DNA from: Streptomyces sp. NBC_01224
Lineage (GTDB): Bacteria > Actinomycetota > Actinomycetes > Streptomycetales > Streptomycetaceae
DNA length: 64,000 bases
Assembly (NCBI RefSeq): GCF_036002945.1
Contig: NZ_CP108529.1
Span: 7,683,001-7,747,000, forward strand
Direction: 5' to 3'
Below the pieces are notes generated by a model. It searched no databases. It worked only from the letters and a program-made list of their open reading frames with translations, and had not been told where the DNA came from. Below, in pieces: positions 17,577 through 25,872 of this stretch (positions within the stretch are counted from its first letter, which is position 1; the number at the start of each line of letters is the position of its first letter). Position numbers and translations under genes: made by a program.

Positions 17577-18456
17577 TGAGACGTCCCGCTTCGTCGGGTT
17601 AGCCTGAGAGGGCACGACAGGAGAATCGCCCCTTATGCCCAGCACTGAGCCCGTCGGGTCCGACCCGGCGCCGAGGCCGAAGCGTCGTACCTTCACCTCG
17701 GAATACAAGCTTCGGATCATCGCCGAGTACGACGCCGCGCCCAGAAACGAGAAGGGTGCGGTCCTGCGCCGGGAACGGCTCTACCACTCGCACGTCAAGG
17801 AATGGCGGGCCGCCCGGGAACCTGGGACATCACCAAGGCTGCCGGACCGGTCAAGGGTGTCTGGTACCACGCCTACGTCGTGATCGACATCTTCAGCCGC
17901 TACATCGTCGGCCACACCGTCGAAGCGGCCGAATCAGCTGCGCGGGCCGAGGAGCTGATCCGCGAGACCATCACGCGCAACGGCATCGTGCCCGAGACCG
18001 TGCACGCCGACCGCGGCACGTCAATGACCTCCAAGAAAGTCTCCCAGTTGCTGATCGACCTGGGGGTGACAAGGTCGCACTCGCGGCCGAAGGTCTCCAA
18101 CGACAACCCTTACAGCGAAGCCCACTTCAAGACCACGAAGTACATGCCCGACTATCCCGAGCGGTTCGATTCGCTGACCCATGCCCGCGAGTGGTTCGAC
18201 GCGTTCATCGCGTACTACAACCACGAGCACCGGCATTCGGGCATCGGCTGGCACACGCCCGCCAGCGTGCACTTCGGCACCGCCGAGGAAGTCCGCGACC
18301 AGCGAGCCGTCACCCTCGCCGAGGCATACACCCGCCACCCCGAACGCTTCGGCCGGCGCCCCCGACCACCCCAGATACCTCAGAAAGTGTGGATCAACGA
18401 CCCGGCCAAGCGCAGGGAACCCGCACCACAAACCTCATAGCATCACGACCGTCTCA
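17577..18456 (+). mobile_element. IS3-family element with internal deletion
   Basis: The likely ends are inverted copies: TGAGACGTCC at 17577-17586 and GACCGTCTCA at 18447-18456 (seven matching outer bases). Between them the 5' part of orfA joins directly to the 3' part of orfB, so the element has lost its middle. It should be immobile unless an intact relative supplies transposase. Confidence 0.65.
17635..18440 (+). pseudogene. IS3 transposase OrfA/OrfB fusion remnant
   Basis: The first ~55 codons encode the OrfA HTH start (RRTFTSEYKLRIIAEYDAAP, then LRRERLYHSHVKEWRAAR). At about 17815 the sequence switches, out of frame, to the OrfB integrase core: VWYHAYVVIDIFSRYIVGH, VHADRGTSMTSK, SRPKVSNDNPYSEAHFKTTK, YYNHEHRHSGIGWHTP. 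The DDE acidic residues D (VIDIFSR), D (HADRG) and E (YSEAHFK) are all present, but the N-terminal half of OrfB and the C-terminal half of OrfA are deleted. Not functional as a transposase. Confidence 0.85.
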
Positions 18457-18659
18457 CTGGACTTGAAATCTTCCGGGTCAAGACGACAGTCCTCCTGGGA
18501 CAAGCCAACCGAGACAGCGACAGCCACGACAGGCGACAGCTTCTGCACGCACTGTGACCTGGCTAGGATGCTCCTAATCAACTGTGCTTGACAACTAGCT
18601 GAGCAAAATTGCTCGCACTTTTGGTTGTGATACGAGGCGAGCGACGGCACACTGTCGGC

Positions 18660-19559
18660 ATGTCGACTAAAGCGCCCCCGACCTCCATGGTCCGGTCCCA
18701 ACTGGGCGCCCTGCTGGCCCAACTACGGGTTGAAGCCGGGCTGCGCCAGAGCGAGGCCGTGACCAAGGCCGGCGTCCTGGACAAGGGCGGGCTGAGCAGA
18801 GTCGAGGGCGGTACCCGAGGAATCACTCAGCCCACCGCCGAGCGCCTCCTGGACTGCTACAACGTCACCGGCGAAGGAGTACGGAACGAGATTCTTGAGC
18901 TCATCCGTCTTGACGCGTCACTGAGGCGGAAGCCGCAGTGGTGGAAGAGGCACAACGACGTACTCAGCCCGACCGCCTTCGACAACTACCTTGGCCTGGA
19001 AGCGGTGGCCAGTGAGATCAGGAACTACGAACCGCTGGTGATTCCGGGCATTCTTCAGACTCCCGAGTACGCCAGCGCCGTCGTACCTGCACTGCGTCCG
19101 GATCTGACCGAAGCCCAGGTCCGGCGGTTCGCTGAGATCCGGGCCGCACGCCAGCGGCGCATCCTGGCCGCCCCCTCGGACCAGGGCGACGGACCTCGGC
19201 TGACAATTCTCGTGGACGAGCGGGCGGTCGAGCCTCCCGCAGCCGGGCCGGCTGTCATGAACCGTCAGTTTCAACACCTCATCGACGCGGCCGACCACCC
19301 TCGAATTACGCTTCGGATGAGCCTCAAGTCCGTCGGCCTCCACCCAGGACTCACGGGCGGCTTTGTGATCATGAAGTTCCCCTCGCACGCGGTCCGGGAC
19401 GTTGCGTGCGCAGAACTCATGAGCCGCTCCGTCTACCCGCAGGACGAGGACGAAGTCTCCCGCTACCACAACGCATTCGACTGGCTGTGGCAGCGGGCGC
19501 TCACCCCCACCGAGACCCAGAATCGTCTCAGAACAGCGATGGAGGAGCTTCAACAGTGA
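18660..19559 (+). CDS. XRE-family regulator with DUF5753 (Scr1-type)
   Basis: 299 residues. An N-terminal XRE helix-turn-helix (LRVEAGLRQSEAVTKAGVLDKGGLSRVEGGT) is followed by a DUF5753 domain (YEPLVIPGILQTPEYA, AEIRAARQRRIL, then ITLRMSLKSVGLHPGLTGGF). This is a hallmark Streptomyces protein family, nearly always followed by a DUF397 gene as here (GTGA overlap). Known members affect development and antibiotic production and may work with the small partner much like an antitoxin-type pair; the precise role here is open. The ATG at 18660 gives the normal family length. Confidence 0.9.
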   Translation: MSTKAPPTSMVRSQLGALLAQLRVEAGLRQSEAVTKAGVLDKGGLSRVEGGTRGITQPTAERLLDCYNVTGEGVRNEILELIRLDASLRRKPQWWKRHNDVLSPTAFDNYLGLEAVASEIRNYEPLVIPGILQTPEYASAVVPALRPDLTEAQVRRFAEIRAARQRRILAAPSDQGDGPRLTILVDERAVEPPAAGPAVMNRQFQHLIDAADHPRITLRMSLKSVGLHPGLTGGFVIMKFPSHAVRDVACAELMSRSVYPQDEDEVSRYHNAFDWLWQRALTPTETQNRLRTAMEELQQ

Positions 19560-19792
19560 ACCCCAGCAAGACCGTCACCACAGGTACCCCTTGCAGCAGC
19601 GACGGCGTCCGGTGGCGCAAGTCCTCATACAGCGGCGGGTCCGGAAACTGTGTCGAGTTTGCCTTGGCCCGACCTGGCCAGATCTTGGTCCGGGACAGCA
19701 AAATTCCCGGTGGTGCGGTGCTGTCATTCCCTGCTGCGGCGCTGACAGCCTTCCTGACCGTCGTAGTCCAGGAGGAGAACCCACCCGCATAG
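19556..19792 (+). CDS. DUF397 protein
   Basis: 78 residues with the DUF397 signature: RWRKSSYSGGSGNCVEFA, VRDSKIPGGAVLSFPAAALTAFL. The GTG start overlaps the stop of the XRE-DUF5753 gene by four bases (GTGA), so the two are translationally coupled. DUF397 proteins are small partners of this regulator type in Streptomyces. This member lies within the integrated element, so the pair could govern element genes or be stable cargo. Confidence 0.9.
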   Translation: MNPSKTVTTGTPCSSDGVRWRKSSYSGGSGNCVEFALARPGQILVRDSKIPGGAVLSFPAAALTAFLTVVVQEENPPA

Positions 19793-19795
19793 CCA

Positions 19796-19942
19796 TTGCA
19801 GCGCCGTAACCTGGCCACACACAGGTGGTCGAGCAACGAGCACAGCTCTGACGGCTTCGTCCTGACCGTGGACGAGGACGGCTCAGCAACCCTCGTCGTC
19901 CCGACGGGGCAGCGCGTAACGGTGCTGACAGCCGCTAGCTGA
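19796..19942 (+). CDS. possible 48-residue protein downstream of DUF397
   Basis: A TTG-started frame beginning four bases after the DUF397 stop encodes 48 residues ending in DGFVLTVDEDGSATLVVPTGQR and VTVLTAAS. Third codon positions are G/C-rich, and the composition (alternating hydrophobic, Gly/Asp turns) resembles a small beta-rich domain. AGGAGGAG lies about 20 bases before the TTG, too far for an ideal ribosome site. It could be a small gene of the regulator operon or the tail of a decayed one. Not recognised. Confidence 0.3.
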   Translation: MQRRNLATHRWSSNEHSSDGFVLTVDEDGSATLVVPTGQRVTVLTAAS

Positions 19943-20341
19943 ACCACGAGAGCTTGGGGCACGTCCGGCAAACGGCCTTGCCCGAAACTGCTGCGGGGCG
20001 GTGCGGGCCCGATCAGGTTGGCCCTCAGCAATCGCGCCCCGGAAGACCTGGCCCGGCGAAGGGACTCAACCCGGTCGTGGTTGTGGGCGAGGACGAGGAT
20101 GCTGCCGTGTGTAGTAACCCGACGGCCGGCGGTCGGCGATGGGCAGTGCGCAGTAGTGAACACAGAGCCGCATCAACAGCGAGCGACGGGGAACCTCCTC
20201 CTCCTGCCGCAACGGGCCGCGCCTCGGCAGCGCTCCGCGCCCCACCCCGGACCACATCGGGCAGCGATATGGCCACCGACCCAGTCGGTCGGCGGCCATA
20301 TCTGAGCGAACTGCCCGGCGGCAGGAGCCGCCCACGGCCAT
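19943..20341. other. intergenic; nothing recognised
   Basis: About 400 bp between the regulator operon and the convergent phosphatase gene. Several long G/C-driven frames exist but none has family resemblance or a credible start. No clear hairpin terminator was picked out. Confidence 0.4.
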
Positions 20342-20782
20342 CTACGTCCGTGCCAGGTGCTGGTGCGCGCCGGCCTCGACCGCAGTCACACACTCGGTGA
20401 ACGCCTCGCGTGGCTTCTCCCACGGGTCGGGGACGTCATTGTCGCCCAGGTAGAGCTTCAGTTCCGGACCAGACTTCCGACCGGCCAAGTCCCGCAGGGC
20501 CTCCAGGATCCTGGCGTCCATGGCAAGCACCACGTCCGCCCAAGCGAGGAGGCCCTCGCTGACCTGGACCCCACGATGGCCGCTCAAGTCGTAACCGTGC
20601 TCGGCCGCAACCTCGATCATGACGGGGTGGGCACCGCGGCCTACGTGCCAATCGCGGATGCCGGCAGACCGTACTTCGACAGCGTCACCGCCCCGCGCGG
20701 CGAGCACGGCGGCCGCCAGCGGTGCCCGGCAGTGGCAGCCCATGCACACCGTCAGAATCCGCCGGGGCCGGTCAGCGGTCAC
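20342..20782 (-). CDS. low-molecular-weight protein-tyrosine-phosphatase-like protein
   Basis: 146 residues, family-typical length. The P-loop reads VCMGCHCRAP: Cys13 and Arg19 of CX5R are present, but the usual Asn is Cys, Ile is His and the Ser after Arg is Ala. The general acid Asp119 in DVPDPW and the RSAGI and DLSGHRG segments are conserved. It would dephosphorylate phosphotyrosine or a small phosphoester; arsenate reduction is a family alternative. Its GTG start overlaps the stop of the upstream synthetase-like gene (GTGA), so they form an operon. The Cys-rich P-loop may alter redox behaviour or activity. Confidence 0.85.
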   Translation of the reverse strand: MTADRPRRILTVCMGCHCRAPLAAAVLAARGGDAVEVRSAGIRDWHVGRGAHPVMIEVAAEHGYDLSGHRGVQVSEGLLAWADVVLAMDARILEALRDLAGRKSGPELKLYLGDNDVPDPWEKPREAFTECVTAVEAGAHQHLART

Positions 20783-22161
20783 CGGGACTCGACCTTCTCA
20801 ACCTCGATGGCCAGGACCCCGAGCGCTTCCTTCTCGACCGGGTAGATGTCCCGGATCGCGCGCAGCTGCTCCTCGGGGGTGGTCGTCGGGTTGATCGCGG
20901 CCGCGCTCTCGTGGTCGAACATTTCTGTGAAGGACGTGTACCGGGTAACGCGCTTCACCCGGGTGAGCGTCGCCTCGTTGCGGCACGTGAAGCGGATCTG
21001 GTCACCCTCCTTGATGCGCTGCATCGACGTGTAGGCGACGCGGACCTCGATGGTCTTCGTGCCAGCGGCGATGAGGTCGTAGTACTGCTTGTAGATCGGC
21101 ATGTCCCGGGCGCGAGGGGTTGTGGCGAGGCGGGAGGGGCGCGAGGCCATGAGACGTCCTAACTCCTGTGAGGTGAAACTGCGGAAGAAGTGCTTGGGGT
21201 CGGTGAGCAGGTGACTGACCATCCAGAGGAGGGCATCCACGTACTGGTCAGTGGTACCCGGCCACTCGGTGGTGGAGAGCATCCACGGCTCGACGCCGGG
21301 GAAATCTGTGATCTTCCCCGCTGCCCGGATGAGGGACTTGGAGAGTTTGCCGCCAGTGTCGGAGAGCACCTGCGGGGTGAAGATCCGGACCGGCATGGCA
21401 CGGGCCGGCGTACCGAGCTCGGCGAGCGCTCCGTCGACCAACTGGCAGCCGAATGCCCAGTCACCACCCTTGAGCATGACGTGCAGGGTGCTCGTGTTCC
21501 GGGTGAAGGAACGCTCCTTGACGACGTTGCGGTACAGGGTGGCCAGGTCCAGGTAACCGCCGTCCATGGGGTCGATACACAGCTCGTACGGGCCGTGATC
21601 ATGGCAGATCGCCGAGAACACAGCGCCGTCGCCGTCGAGCCGGACCAGGCGTGTCCGCTCGGCCCGCTTCTCAGCCCACCCGCACGTCGGGCAGGGCAGC
21701 CGCGTGTGGACGACGCCCGTGGACGGGTTCAGCCACCACCGGAGGTCGTCCAGAACCTCCAGGGTTCGCAGGAACTCGGCCCTGAAGGCGGGGCTGGCCT
21801 GCTGGTCGTTGTACGTCTCGGTGCCGTACTCGACGTCGGTGGCGTCCGACAACGAGTCGAAGAAGGGCCGGTAGTAGCCATCTATCAGATTGGCGACTCC
21901 GTCCTTGCCGAGCGCGTGGAAATACGTCTGCTGGTAGGCGTGGTGGGTTTCGGGGTCGAGGACGATGTCGTGAGGGGCGTTGTCGAGCGCCCCGAAGTTC
22001 ACCGCGGTGTCCGTACGGAATGTGCGCCGGGCCTGCTGGGCGAGGAGGAACGCAGATGCCTGGACGAGGTTCGTGCCGAGGTGCGGGGCCCCATTGATCT
22101 GTGTGCCGACGACGAACTCAATGCGCTGGGGCCGCATCGCCTGCACGCGGGGTCGGATCAT
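20779..22161 (-). CDS. class I aminoacyl-tRNA-synthetase-like core fused to an ASCH domain
   Basis: 460 residues from the first ATG. Residues 15-330 look like a class I synthetase of LysK type: HIGH-like PHLGT (26-30), zinc-knuckle CPTC (157-160) with ICHDHG, and KMSKS-like GKLSKS (271-276). Residues about 352-455 (MPIYKQYYDLIAAGTKTIEVRV, EGDQIRFTC) form an ASCH/PUA-like RNA-binding domain. Usual anticodon-binding helices are shortened or replaced. The frame stays open upstream of the ATG until IS5-related sequence near 22203, and no ribosome site precedes the ATG, so the N-terminus may have been clipped. It overlaps the phosphatase gene downstream. It could aminoacylate tRNA or activate an amino acid for another purpose. 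Confidence 0.7.
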   Translation of the reverse strand: MIRPRVQAMRPQRIEFVVGTQINGAPHLGTNLVQASAFLLAQQARRTFRTDTAVNFGALDNAPHDIVLDPETHHAYQQTYFHALGKDGVANLIDGYYRPFFDSLSDATDVEYGTETYNDQQASPAFRAEFLRTLEVLDDLRWWLNPSTGVVHTRLPCPTCGWAEKRAERTRLVRLDGDGAVFSAICHDHGPYELCIDPMDGGYLDLATLYRNVVKERSFTRNTSTLHVMLKGGDWAFGCQLVDGALAELGTPARAMPVRIFTPQVLSDTGGKLSKSLIRAAGKITDFPGVEPWMLSTTEWPGTTDQYVDALLWMVSHLLTDPKHFFRSFTSQELGRLMASRPSRLATTPRARDMPIYKQYYDLIAAGTKTIEVRVAYTSMQRIKEGDQIRFTCRNEATLTRVKRVTRYTSFTEMFDHESAAAINPTTTPEEQLRAIRDIYPVEKEALGVLAIEVEKVESR

Positions 22162-22221
22162 GTCGATGGTGCGCAGGAGGGCATTCGCGAGGACGCTGTT
22201 AGGGCGTGTGTGAGGTTGTGA

Positions 22222-22541
22222 TCAATCGGGTGTCTGCAGGAGGTCGTTGATCCAGATCATCGAGGCGCGGAGGTGGAGGCCGGCGAGGTAGCTTTCGGGT
22301 GTCTTGTCGTACCTGGTTGCGATGCCCCGCCAGGCTTTGAGCTTGTTGATCAGGCGCTCGACGGTGTTGCGTTCTTTGTAGAGATCGGCGTCGTGGTTGA
22401 CGGGGCGGCCGCCCCGGCTGCCCTTCTTCTTCCGGTTGGCAGCCTGGTCCTTCTTCACCGGGATGACCGCTTTGATGTTGCGTTTGTGCAGGTAGCAGCT
22501 GTTCCAGCCGAGGAGCGCGCCGACGGCCGGGGCGAGCTTAC
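22222..22541 (-). pseudogene. IS5-family transposase C-terminal fragment
   Basis: The minus strand encodes GKRKLAPAVGALLGWN, YLHKRNIKAVIPVKKDQ and then DLYKERNTVERLINKLKAWR, RGIATRYDKTPESYLAGLHL, the C-terminal DDE-helix region of IS5-type transposases (the final E is in KERNTVER). The N-terminal two thirds with the first catalytic residues is missing. A GGGCGTGTGTGAGG sequence around 22202-22215 looks like the element end and abuts the synthetase-like gene. It sits between that gene and the DUF89 gene and has probably split what was one operon. Confidence 0.75.
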
Positions 22542-22569
22542 GTTTCCCGCGTCTTCAGGTGCCTTGGCA

Positions 22570-22592
22570 TCAGCGTGGAAGCCACGTGCTGA
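22570..22592 (-). terminator. hairpin downstream of the DUF89 gene
   Basis: TCAGC + GTGG pair with CCAC + GCTGA around a 3-base loop, with a 2-base bulge, 40-60 bases after the DUF89 stop codon on the minus strand. No T-run follows, as is common in high-GC actinobacteria. Probable transcription terminator; it may instead belong to the inserted IS sequence. Confidence 0.45.
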
Positions 22593-22631
22593 CGAGGGAC
22601 GTAACCCGGTTGTAAGGACGAAACCCGGGCG

Positions 22632-23807
22632 TCATGAAGTGACCTGGACCAGCGCGTGCGTGCCGCTCGTACGCCACTGGGGCCCGGTAACTTCCAGCTC
22701 GTGCACGGTTTGCGGCGCCAGGCCGACGATGACGTCCGACTTCAGTGTGCGCAGAGCTGCGACCGGACCGGGGAAGTATGACGTGACGTCGGTGAACGGG
22801 GTGGTGGCCGACCAGTGTTGGTCACCGACGAGGCGGCGGTAGTTCAGGTCGCCCTTCATAATCGTCAGGGTGGCGGTGGCGAAGTCCTCGTGGAGGTCGG
22901 CGGGCATGTCCGCGTAGGGGAACGGGGCGCAGGAGAAAGGGTGGGCGCGCAGGGTGAGGCGGCCGGTGGTGAGGGCCTGCCGCAGGCGCTTGCCGATCTC
23001 GGAGGCGTAGCCGGGGGCCGTGGTCAGGCGGTGGAGGCAGGCCAGAGTGTCGGTGGCCGTGGCGTCGGAGACGTAGTACGGGTACGGCTTGAGGTGCAGA
23101 ACGACGCACGCGGCGCGGTCGGTGTGGAGCAGGTGGTCGGCGAGGACCAGGTCCGGGAGGAGCTCGGGGCCGGCGTTGTCGGCCACGAGGCAGACCTTGC
23201 CGGGCGGGCTGGCGGACAGGGTTTCCCAGAAGACGGCGGAGTTGTCGGCGACGAGGTTAGTGACACGGTCGCCAAGGCCGGCGTCGCCCGCTGAGACGGC
23301 GAAGCCGAGGTCGGCGCGGTTGCCCCAGAGGGAGGCGTGGAGGAGGGTGCGATCCTGTTCGACTGCCGGGATCTGGGGGAGTTGGTCGAGGGCGGCCAGT
23401 TCGGCCTCCACCGTTGGGCCCGCGAGTTCGGCGTTCTTGAACGGGGCGAAGGGGTCGATCCCCTGCCACGGGCCGGGGGCGAAGTAGCCGAGGGCGGCCA
23501 GGAGTTTGCGGTAGAAGTAGCTCTCCGCCCAGAGGAACGGGGCGTCCCCCCAGCGGCTGCCGATGTGCTCCTTGCCCCACTGTTGCCACTGGTCCGCTCC
23601 GGGCTCGGTGTCAGGCAGGGGGAGAATCACGCCGTCCTCGGCGATCTCCTGTAGGAGGGTGTCCAGGGCACGCTGCTGTTCGAGGGGGTAGGGGGTGGTC
23701 TGGCGGACGCGCTCGATCAGGGTGGGGTGTCGGTCGTGCAGGACACCCCAGGCGAAGGAGCCTGCGACGTTGCTGACGACGACGGGGGCGGGAGGGGGCT
23801 GCGTCAT
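22632..23807 (-). CDS. DUF89/ARMT1-like metal-dependent phosphatase
   Basis: 391 residues. The key DUF89 motifs are present: LVADNAGPELLPDLVLADHL (the DN...D metal site), TIMKGDLNYRRLVGD, and LKSDVIVGL near the C-terminus. Eukaryotic and bacterial members are metal-dependent 'damage-control' phosphatases acting on phosphorylated metabolites; I recall the ARMT1 subgroup being linked to fructose-1-phosphate and carboxyl methylation. It reads in the same direction as the synthetase-like and phosphatase genes, separated from them only by an IS5 relic, so the three probably once formed one unit. Substrate unknown. Confidence 0.82.
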   Translation of the reverse strand: MTQPPPAPVVVSNVAGSFAWGVLHDRHPTLIERVRQTTPYPLEQQRALDTLLQEIAEDGVILPLPDTEPGADQWQQWGKEHIGSRWGDAPFLWAESYFYRKLLAALGYFAPGPWQGIDPFAPFKNAELAGPTVEAELAALDQLPQIPAVEQDRTLLHASLWGNRADLGFAVSAGDAGLGDRVTNLVADNSAVFWETLSASPPGKVCLVADNAGPELLPDLVLADHLLHTDRAACVVLHLKPYPYYVSDATATDTLACLHRLTTAPGYASEIGKRLRQALTTGRLTLRAHPFSCAPFPYADMPADLHEDFATATLTIMKGDLNYRRLVGDQHWSATTPFTDVTSYFPGPVAALRTLKSDVIVGLAPQTVHELEVTGPQWRTSGTHALVQVTS

Positions 23808-23833
23808 GGTGTGCGGGCTTCCTTCGCGGTGGT

Positions 23834-24127
23834 TCAGTGGGGGCGGATGGAGAAGGCGATGGTGCCGGCCGCGGTGCCGACGACCCCGTGTCCGGTGGTT
23901 TGGTCGTAGGCCGCGCTGCGCAGCGAGGCGGCGACGCGTACTTTGGCGAGCTGTCGCTGTTCGGTCAGCGACCAGAGGCGTACGGTGCCGTCAGCCGCGG
24001 CCAACGCCAGGTGGTCTGGGTCATCGAGGAACGCGGCAATGAGAACCCGACCGGTGTGCCCCGGGAGGTGGGAGGTGAACCGGTCGTCGGACACGCTCCG
24101 GACGCGAACGCCGTCGTACGGCCGGCC
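23834..24127 (-). pseudogene. WD40-repeat protein C-terminal fragment
   Basis: About 97 residues containing one clear WD40 blade (GHTGRVLIAAFLDDPDHLALA, ADGTVRLWSLTEQ) and part of the next. WD40 propellers need seven or so blades, so this is only the tail of a larger protein. Upstream on the same strand a broken cutA gene begins directly, so the rest is gone. The stop lies 26 bases before the DUF89 start, so the fragment may be co-transcribed with it. Confidence 0.65.
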
Positions 24128-24142
24128 CGTCGCTCCTCAGTC

Positions 24143-24462
24143 TTATGCCGTCTCCTCGACAACCCAGGACAGGCACGCCTCCGACCCGCCGGTCACGGGC
24201 AGCGTGATCCACTGGGAGACGTCGTACGGGTGCTTCTCGTGCAGCCACGCCTCCAGCGCCGGGAGACGGTCCGTCGAAGTCATGTACGAGATCCGCCACT
24301 CCTGCGCCTCTCGACATTCCCCTTCCACCAGTAGAAGGCAGTGATCGGCGCATCGATGTGAACGCCCGCTGCCAGCTTGCTCTCGACCGCGCCCCGGGCC
24401 AGTGCCTTCGCCTGATCCTCGTTGTCGCTGGTCGTCTGCGCAATCACAATATCGTTGGCCAT
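24143..24462 (-). pseudogene. cutA: CutA1-like divalent-ion tolerance protein, single-base frameshift
   Basis: Two minus-strand frames join to one CutA1 protein of about 106 residues: MANDIVIAQTTSDNEDQAKA, ESKLAAGVHIDAPITAFYWW, then after a shift at about 24310 EAQEWRISYMTSTDRLPALE, HPYDVSQWITLPVTGGS. One missing G in the GAGGAG codons explains the break; restoring it gives a full-length gene. CutA1 forms very stable trimers and is linked to metal tolerance, though its role is unsettled. GGAGAGG lies upstream of the ATG at 24462. This may be a real mutation or an assembly error. Confidence 0.8.
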
Positions 24463-24466
24463 GCAA

Positions 24467-24718
24467 CTACCTCTCCAGCTCGGGTACCGTGACCCTACCC
24501 AGTCGGCCAGGGCACACCGGATGCCGCACCGTCTGCTCGGGCCACGCCGCCCACACCGCCACCCGCAGGTACACATCGCCGCTGCCGTATTCGACCCGGC
24601 AGGTGGCAGGGCGGTTACGGCCGAGTGTGTTCATCCTGTCGGGAATGACCAGGGCCTTGCCGACGAGATTGTGCAACGACTTCGCGGTGTAGGCGCCGGC
24701 GCATTCCTTTCGTCTCAA
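24467..24718 (-). CDS. hypothetical 83-residue protein upstream of cutA
   Basis: An 83-residue frame with strong coding-type third-position bias, ending CRVEYGSGDVYLRVAVWAAW and GRLGRVTVPELER five bases before the cutA start, so the pair is probably one transcript. No known family recognised. The N-terminal start (ATG 24718) lacks an obvious ribosome site, and the frame could be the tail of a truncated gene. Confidence 0.45.
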   Translation of the reverse strand: MRRKECAGAYTAKSLHNLVGKALVIPDRMNTLGRNRPATCRVEYGSGDVYLRVAVWAAWPEQTVRHPVCPGRLGRVTVPELER

Positions 24719-25062
24719 TAGGTCCGCGACGCAGGGCCGTCGGAGGGCATTCGCCCACGGCAGACAGAAAAGAACTCCAAAAGACTGGAAACCTCCGCCG
24801 GGACCATGTCAACGTACAACGTCCAGGAAAACACCAGGCCAGACGACGCAGTTACTCCGGTGTGGTCAGGGCTGCGACTGATTCGCAACCCCGCACCACA
24901 CCAGGCAGCCTTGCTGGCAAGGTCCCAATTTAGGAGGCTCGTCTGTCGGATTCCGCTATTGGATCCGCCCGCTTCGCTTCACCCGCCCTCTTTGGGCTCG
25001 GCGCACTGAACGCTTGGTCCGGCCAGGCGGCGGGGGGACTACGGCGCCGTGTCCACCAGGCT
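24719..25062. other. intergenic; no clear gene
   Basis: About 340 bp between divergent small genes. A plus-strand frame is open from about 24933 into the following winged-helix gene but has no in-frame ATG, GTG or TTG near the AGGAGG at 24931-24937. No tRNA-like fold was recognised although the region is locally rich in short inverted runs. Confidence 0.4.
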
Positions 25063-25305
25063 GTGCGTCTGCCGGCCGGCCTGTTCGGCGAGGACCTGCT
25101 GCAACGCGGCTACCGCCGTGACAGGGCCGTCCTCGCGCACATTGCGGCGCACCCCGGAGCTTCAACTCGGCAGGTGGCCGCTGCCATTGAGGCCCCCGAG
25201 CGTGTCGTGGTGCGGAATCTTGACCGCCGCACTGAGGACGGTCTGCTGGTGCTCGTTACGGACGGCGCGACCCCAGCCCTGCGCTCATACCGGCTGGCTG
25301 CCTGA
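25063..25305 (+). CDS. small winged-helix protein
   Basis: 80 residues from a GTG start. The segment RAVLAHIAAHPGASTRQVAA, AIEAPERVVVRNLDRRTED, GLLVLVTDG has the helix-turn-helix plus wing pattern of small DNA-binding proteins. The frame is open about 130 bp further upstream, so the true start may lie earlier. It precedes the excisionase/integrase genes of the element and might regulate them. No family assigned. Confidence 0.45.
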   Translation: MRLPAGLFGEDLLQRGYRRDRAVLAHIAAHPGASTRQVAAAIEAPERVVVRNLDRRTEDGLLVLVTDGATPALRSYRLAA

Positions 25306-25533
25306 ACGCGGCCAGCCCGAGAAGCTGCCGGATTCATCTGATGCGGCGCGCAACATAGGCCATGATCGCCGGTTAGCCAAACCGGCGATCGTCGCGACCA
25401 TTGAGTTCGCATTGGGCTGCGCTTGGTAGCGGAGCCAGGTGGGCGAGTTCTCACCTATCCCGCAATGCGCGGAATCAATGTGTCCTTCGACCGTCTTCGC
25501 GATCCCGAGGTACCAAGATGCCATCCTCCCTGC

Positions 25534-25827
25534 ATGGGGCCCGATCCAGTGGCAGCCGCATCCGGAGCGAGTATCAGAGCTTTCCTAAATGTGCGGGAAG
25601 CGGCCGACTACCTCGGGATGTCCCCTCACACCCTGTACGTCTGGCGGCACCGTCGCCAGGGGCCGCCAAGCTTTCGGATGGGAGTCCGTGGCCGGGTCAT
25701 GTACAGGCTGGTGACGCTTGACGCCTGGGTGCGCATGCAGGAGCAATCGGATTCCCGCTCCAACCTGGAATTGCGCCCAATCGAAGTAGGTGCGCAGCGA
25801 CGCGTCCGCTCTGCAACTAGCGCTTGA
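25534..25827 (+). CDS. excisionase/AlpA-like helix-turn-helix protein
   Basis: 97 residues with the helix_turn_helix_17 motif (FLNVREAADYLGMSPHTLYV, WRHRRQGPPSFRMG, RVMYRLVTLDAWV), as in Xis/AlpA proteins of actinomycete integrative elements. It lies 45 bp upstream of the integrase, the standard xis-int order. It would bind near the attachment site and steer the integrase towards excision. The ATG at 25534 is preferred because the domain begins soon after; earlier in-frame ATGs exist at 25423 and 25465. Confidence 0.75.
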   Translation: MGPDPVAAASGASIRAFLNVREAADYLGMSPHTLYVWRHRRQGPPSFRMGVRGRVMYRLVTLDAWVRMQEQSDSRSNLELRPIEVGAQRRVRSATSA

Positions 25828-25872
25828 TGGTTCGCCGCTGATCTGTAATCGACCCACATTGGAGAGTGCGGC

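Noticed and set aside
22541..22632. Structured stretch first considered a group II intron or riboswitch piece
   Set aside because: It is explained more simply as a hairpin terminator downstream of the DUF89 stop; no intron domain V/VI or reverse transcriptase gene is nearby.
24840..24960. Short inverted runs suggesting a tRNA near the right part of the element
   Set aside because: No acceptor stem, anticodon arm or T-loop consensus could be assembled; it reads as a spacer plus coding sequence.
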